NCBI GenBank assembly: GCA_963827725.1
Contig: CAWHBM010000001.1
Span: 1,550,001-1,614,000, forward strand
DNA: 64,000 nucleotides
Direction of reading: 5' to 3'
DNA from: VAXT01 sp963827725
Lineage (GTDB): Bacteria > Actinomycetota > Thermoleophilia > Gaiellales > Gaiellaceae
Program-made: the position numbers and the translations under genes
Notes under the pieces: model-generated
Databases searched by the model: none
Told to the model about the DNA's origin: nothing
The model's input: the letters and a program-made list of their open reading frames with translations, nothing else
Part shown: piece by piece, positions 61,478 to 64,000 of the stretch
Position numbering within the stretch: position 1 is the first letter of the stretch
How the letters are laid out: every line of letters starts with the position of its first letter

Positions 61478-62017
61478 CTACTGAGGCTCGATCAGCCCGT
61501 AGTCGCGGTCGCGCCGCCGGTAGACGACGTTGATGTCGTTGGACTCCGCGTTACGGAAGACGAAGAAGTCGTGGCCGACGAGCTCGAGCTGGAGGACGGC
61601 CTCGTCGGGCGTCATCGGCTTGAACGCGAACTGCTTCGTCTTGACGATCGTCGGCCCCTCGGCGGACTCTTCGGGCGATGCGGGCTCCACCGCCATCTCG
61701 TCCGGGCGGTCATGCTTACGCGGACGCCGCTTGTCCCGGTAGCGCTTGACCTGCCGCTCGAGCTTGCTGACGAGCTGGTCGATCGAAGCCTTCATGTCCC
61801 CGGAGGTCTCGCGCGCCCGCAGGACCGGTCCCTTCGTCCAGACGGTCGCCTCGGCGACCTGGTTGTCCGCGATCGACGGGTTCTTCTCGACGGCGAGCTC
61901 GAGCTCGATGCGCGTCGGGTCTTTCACGAGCCGGTCGAGCTTGCCAAGCTTCTCCTCGGCGTACTCGCGGATCTGATCGCTGATCTCGAGATTCCGGCCC
62001 TTCACCTGGAGGTTCAT
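61478..62017 (-). CDS. hpf: Long-form ribosome hibernation promoting factor
   Basis: 179 residues. N-terminal HPF/YfiA domain (NLQVKGRNLEISDQIREYAE, LVSKLERQVKRYRDKRR), acidic linker (~110-125), and the C-terminal dimerisation domain (IVKTKQFAFKPMTPDEAVLQ, GHDFFVFRNAESNDINVVYR) that pairs 70S ribosomes into 100S dimers in stationary phase. TAGATT lies 9 nt before ATG 62017. Confidence 0.95.
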   Translation of the reverse strand: MNLQVKGRNLEISDQIREYAEEKLGKLDRLVKDPTRIELELAVEKNPSIADNQVAEATVWTKGPVLRARETSGDMKASIDQLVSKLERQVKRYRDKRRPRKHDRPDEMAVEPASPEESAEGPTIVKTKQFAFKPMTPDEAVLQLELVGHDFFVFRNAESNDINVVYRRRDRDYGLIEPQ

Positions 62018-62029
62018 AGGGGTAGGAAT

Positions 62030-62689
62030 CTAGCGGACGGCCCGCGCGAAGGTGACGACCTCCACCCGGCGCGCCCCTGCCTTGCGGAGCGCCGAGGCGG
62101 CTGCGGAGGCCGTCGCGCCGCTCGTGTAGACGTCGTCGACGAGGACGAGCGACCTCGGCGCGGAGCCGGTTGCCAGGAAGGCGCCGCGGACGTTTCGGCG
62201 CCTCGTCGCGAGCGGAAGCCCGCGCTGAGGGCGCACTCCGGGCGAGCGCGTAAGCAGCGACACGACCGGAAGCTGCCAGCGAAGCCCGAGCTCGGCCGCC
62301 AGGCGCTCGGCCGGGTTGTGGCCTCGTCGCAGACGGCGATTCTCATCCGCCGGGACGAAGGAAACGGTGTAAACGCACGGGCGCGGAACTGCTTCCGCAA
62401 CGAGCTCCGCCGCGAGTGCCGCCAGCGAACGGAGACCTCGCTCCTTCCAGGCCGAGACGAGCCGGCGGGCCGCGTCGTCGTAGGCAACCGCTGCCCGGGC
62501 GCTCGCGAACGCGATTCGCCTTCCCGCACACTCACGGCAGCGCTGGACCGGCCACTCCGTGGAGGAGCCACACCGTTCGCATCGAGGCTCCTCGAGACGG
62601 CGCAGCCGACTCCGGCATGTCTCGCACAGAGCCTCTGTCGGCGCCCCGCAGACGACGCAGCGTCGCGGAAAGACGAGATCGAGCAGCAC
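62030..62689 (-). CDS. comF: ComF family phosphoribosyltransferase-like protein
   Basis: 219 residues from GTG 62689. Zinc ribbon CVVCGAPTEALCETC and CERCGSS...CREC near the N-terminus, PRTase loop SLVLVDDVYTSGATASA. ComF proteins take part in DNA uptake in competent bacteria; the role in non-competent actinobacteria is unclear. TACGGT lies 6 nt before the GTG. 12 nt upstream of hpf on the same strand. Confidence 0.92.
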   Translation of the reverse strand: MLLDLVFPRRCVVCGAPTEALCETCRSRLRRLEEPRCERCGSSTEWPVQRCRECAGRRIAFASARAAVAYDDAARRLVSAWKERGLRSLAALAAELVAEAVPRPCVYTVSFVPADENRRLRRGHNPAERLAAELGLRWQLPVVSLLTRSPGVRPQRGLPLATRRRNVRGAFLATGSAPRSLVLVDDVYTSGATASAAASALRKAGARRVEVVTFARAVR

Positions 62690-62695
62690 CGGGCC

Positions 62696-62701
62696 ACCGT
62701 A
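62696..62701 (-). promoter_or_regulatory. -10 box of comF, leaderless type
   Basis: TACGGT with a 6-nt spacer (GGCCCG) to GTG 62689. Confidence 0.45.
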
Positions 62702-62726
62702 GGCGCGGCTTGGTCACGGAACTGAG

Positions 62727-63488
62727 CTAACTCGGACTGTATTCGCGCCGTTGCGGCAGGCCGGCGCGCTCGCGGAGGAGGTTGTCGGCCTCGAGCAACT
62801 GGCCGAGATCGCCGATGTCGTGCCACTCGCCGCGAACGCGGTAGCCGTGCACCGGCGCCTGCTCGTACAGCCAGGCGACGAAGTTGCCCGGAGCGTCGGG
62901 TGGATTGCCCTCCTCGAGATAGCGCGGGAGCAACTCGAGGTCCGCGCTGCGGTAGAGATACGCAGCGGTCGCCGCGAGGTTGCTCCGAGGCTCGGCCGGC
63001 TTCTCCTCGAACCCGACGACGCGGTCGGTTTCGTCGAGCTCGACGACGCCGTAGTTCCTGAGCAGGTCGCGGTCGGACACCTCGTGCAGGGCGATCGCGC
63101 TGCCTCCCTTCTCGCGCCAGGCCTCGACGAAGTCCTGAAGCGAGTAGCCGATCAGGTTGTCGCCGGCGACTACGAAGAGGTCGTCGCCCGCGAGCCCGCC
63201 GCGGTCGATCGCGAAAGCGAGGTCGCCGATCGCGCCGATGCGATCCTCGTTCGAGGTCGTCCCGTCGTCGTGAACCGTCACGTCGTCCGGAGCCCAGTCG
63301 TCGAACACCGGCGCGAAGCGCGCATTCGTGACGAGGTGGATCTCGTCGATCTCGTCCACCTCGCGAATCCGGTCGAGCAGGTACTCGAGCATCGGCCGCT
63401 CCGCGAGCGGCAGCAGCATCTTCGGGATCGAGTCCGTGAGCGGGCTGAGCCGCGTCGCGTACCCCGCCGCCAGGATCAAAGCCTTCAT
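62727..63488 (-). CDS. Sugar-1-phosphate nucleotidyltransferase
   Basis: 253 residues. KALILAAGYATRLSPLTDSIPKMLLPLAERP is the nucleotide-binding signature split over GYATRLSPLTD and PKMLLPL; VVAGDNLIGYSLQDF holds the metal-binding Asp; VGFEEKP the sugar-binding site. Resembles glucose-1-phosphate thymidylyl/uridylyltransferases. Acceptor base and sugar cannot be fixed. It could work with the phosphohexomutase at the left edge in envelope sugar supply. Confidence 0.9.
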   Translation of the reverse strand: MKALILAAGYATRLSPLTDSIPKMLLPLAERPMLEYLLDRIREVDEIDEIHLVTNARFAPVFDDWAPDDVTVHDDGTTSNEDRIGAIGDLAFAIDRGGLAGDDLFVVAGDNLIGYSLQDFVEAWREKGGSAIALHEVSDRDLLRNYGVVELDETDRVVGFEEKPAEPRSNLAATAAYLYRSADLELLPRYLEEGNPPDAPGNFVAWLYEQAPVHGYRVRGEWHDIGDLGQLLEADNLLRERAGLPQRREYSPS

Positions 63489-63494
63489 GCCATC

Positions 63495-63500
63495 AACCTA
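63495..63500 (-). promoter_or_regulatory. -10 box of nucleotidyltransferase, leaderless type
   Basis: TAGGTT with a 6-nt spacer (GATGGC) to ATG 63488. Confidence 0.45.
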
Positions 63501-63502
63501 AG

Positions 63503-63532
63503 AGGGACTGTCCCTCGGTGGGGACTGTCCCC
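63503..63532. repeat. Two GGGACTGTCCC-type palindromes
   Basis: GGGACTGTCCC followed by GGGGACTGTCCCC, 8 bp apart, in the 49-bp gap between ahcY and the nucleotidyltransferase. Same unit as the 2289-2431 array. Confidence 0.75.
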
Positions 63533-63537
63533 GGTGG

Positions 63538-64000
63538 TTACGTACCTTCGTCCCAGGAAGCGAGGTACTTCTCTTGCTCCGGCGTCAGCTTGTCGATGTC
63601 GATGCCCATCGTCTCGAGCTTGAGGCGGGCGATCTCCTTGTCGATCTCCTCGGGAACGTCGTAGACCTTCTTTTCGAGCGACGGCGCGTTCTCGACGATG
63701 TACTCGGCTGAGAGAGCCTGGTTTGCGAAGGACATGTCCATCACTTGAGCCGGATGCCCCTCCGCGACGGCGAGGTTGACGAGCCGCCCGTCTGCGAGCA
63801 GGTAGATCCGTCGCCCGTCGGCCATCGTGAACTCGTCGACGAGCTCCCTCGCCTCGCGCGTCTCGGTCGCCAGCGCCCTGAGCGCGGGGATGTCGATCTC
63901 GACGTTGAAATGGCCCGTGTTGGCGAGGATCGCGCCGTCTTTCATGCGCTCCACGTGCTCGCCGCGGATGACGCCCTTGTCGCCGGTCGCGGTCACGAAG
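63538..64000 (-). CDS. ahcY: Adenosylhomocysteinase, C-terminal part (5' end outside window)
   Basis: The frame is open to the window edge. It contains the NAD-domain end (TATGDKGVIRGEHVERMKDG, ANTGHFNVEIDIPAL), RIYLLADGRLVNLAVAEGHP, MDMSFANQALSAEYI and the C-terminus VYDVPEEIDKEIARLKLETM ending SWDEGT, a type lacking the terminal KxRY of the longer enzymes. It hydrolyses S-adenosylhomocysteine, relieving inhibition of methyltransferases, of which this window has three. Confidence 0.95.
   Translation of the reverse strand, partial: FVTATGDKGVIRGEHVERMKDGAILANTGHFNVEIDIPALRALATETREARELVDEFTMADGRRIYLLADGRLVNLAVAEGHPAQVMDMSFANQALSAEYIVENAPSLEKKVYDVPEEIDKEIARLKLETMGIDIDKLTPEQEKYLASWDEGT

Overview
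The window is high-GC bacterial DNA, dense in genes and with little intergenic space. The set of housekeeping genes (rel, recJ, ruvCAB, pdxST, secA, prfB, ftsEX, smpB/ssrA, ahcY), the GTG/TTG starts and a recurring -10 box only 6-7 nt upstream of start codons point to a soil actinobacterium. The class Thermoleophilia (Gaiellales/Solirubrobacterales-like) is my best guess; that placement is inference, since no rRNA is present.

Layout. (1) 1-2.4 kb: the end of a phosphohexomutase carrying a palindromic repeat in frame, an exported protein, a thioesterase and an array of short palindromes. (2) 2.6-10.4 kb, minus strand: methyltransferase, bifunctional rel, recJ and ruvC-ruvA-ruvB with 4-nt overlaps. 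(3) 10.5-13.5 kb, plus strand: a block led by a three-cupredoxin/PASTA exported protein, separating ruvCAB from yebC-pdxT-pdxS (13.5-15.8 kb). (4) 15.8-20 kb: a metallophosphatase and a membrane-bound FtsH-like AAA protease with an unusual insertion, overlapping a small membrane partner. (5) 20-43.9 kb: an accessory region with a CAT-anticodon tRNA, a MASE1-PAS histidine kinase, TetR and ArsR regulators, cupredoxin, a STAND-like ATPase with three tandem operators, LemA/DUF2207, metallopeptidases, methyltransferases, a TetM/OtrA-like ribosomal protection factor, an esterase, a GFA-TPR fusion, phospholipase D, cupins and hydrolases. (6) 43.9-48.7 kb: a complete ssrA (tmRNA), a second near-identical copy of its tag and 3' half 3,155 bp away, two secreted-protein genes between them, then smpB. 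(7) 48.7-52.9 kb, plus strand: a copper-type cluster (CopC-CopD fusion, two YcnI proteins, unknown partners). (8) 52.8-64 kb, minus strand: RNB exoribonuclease, ftsX, ftsE, prfB with its programmed frameshift, secA, hpf, comF, a sugar nucleotidyltransferase and the end of ahcY.

How the genes work together. ssrA with smpB, the RNB exoribonuclease, prfB and hpf form a translation quality-control and hibernation neighbourhood around secA/ftsEX. ruvCAB, recJ and rel are recombination and stringent-response functions. The accessory blocks on the plus strand look inserted into two otherwise conserved minus-strand gene strings.

Caveat. More than ten apparent single-base frameshifts break otherwise intact genes, including ftsX and the histidine kinase. 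I read most of them as residual sequence errors of a draft or metagenome assembly, not as genuine pseudogenes. The exception is prfB, whose CTTTGAC site is the known programmed frameshift.
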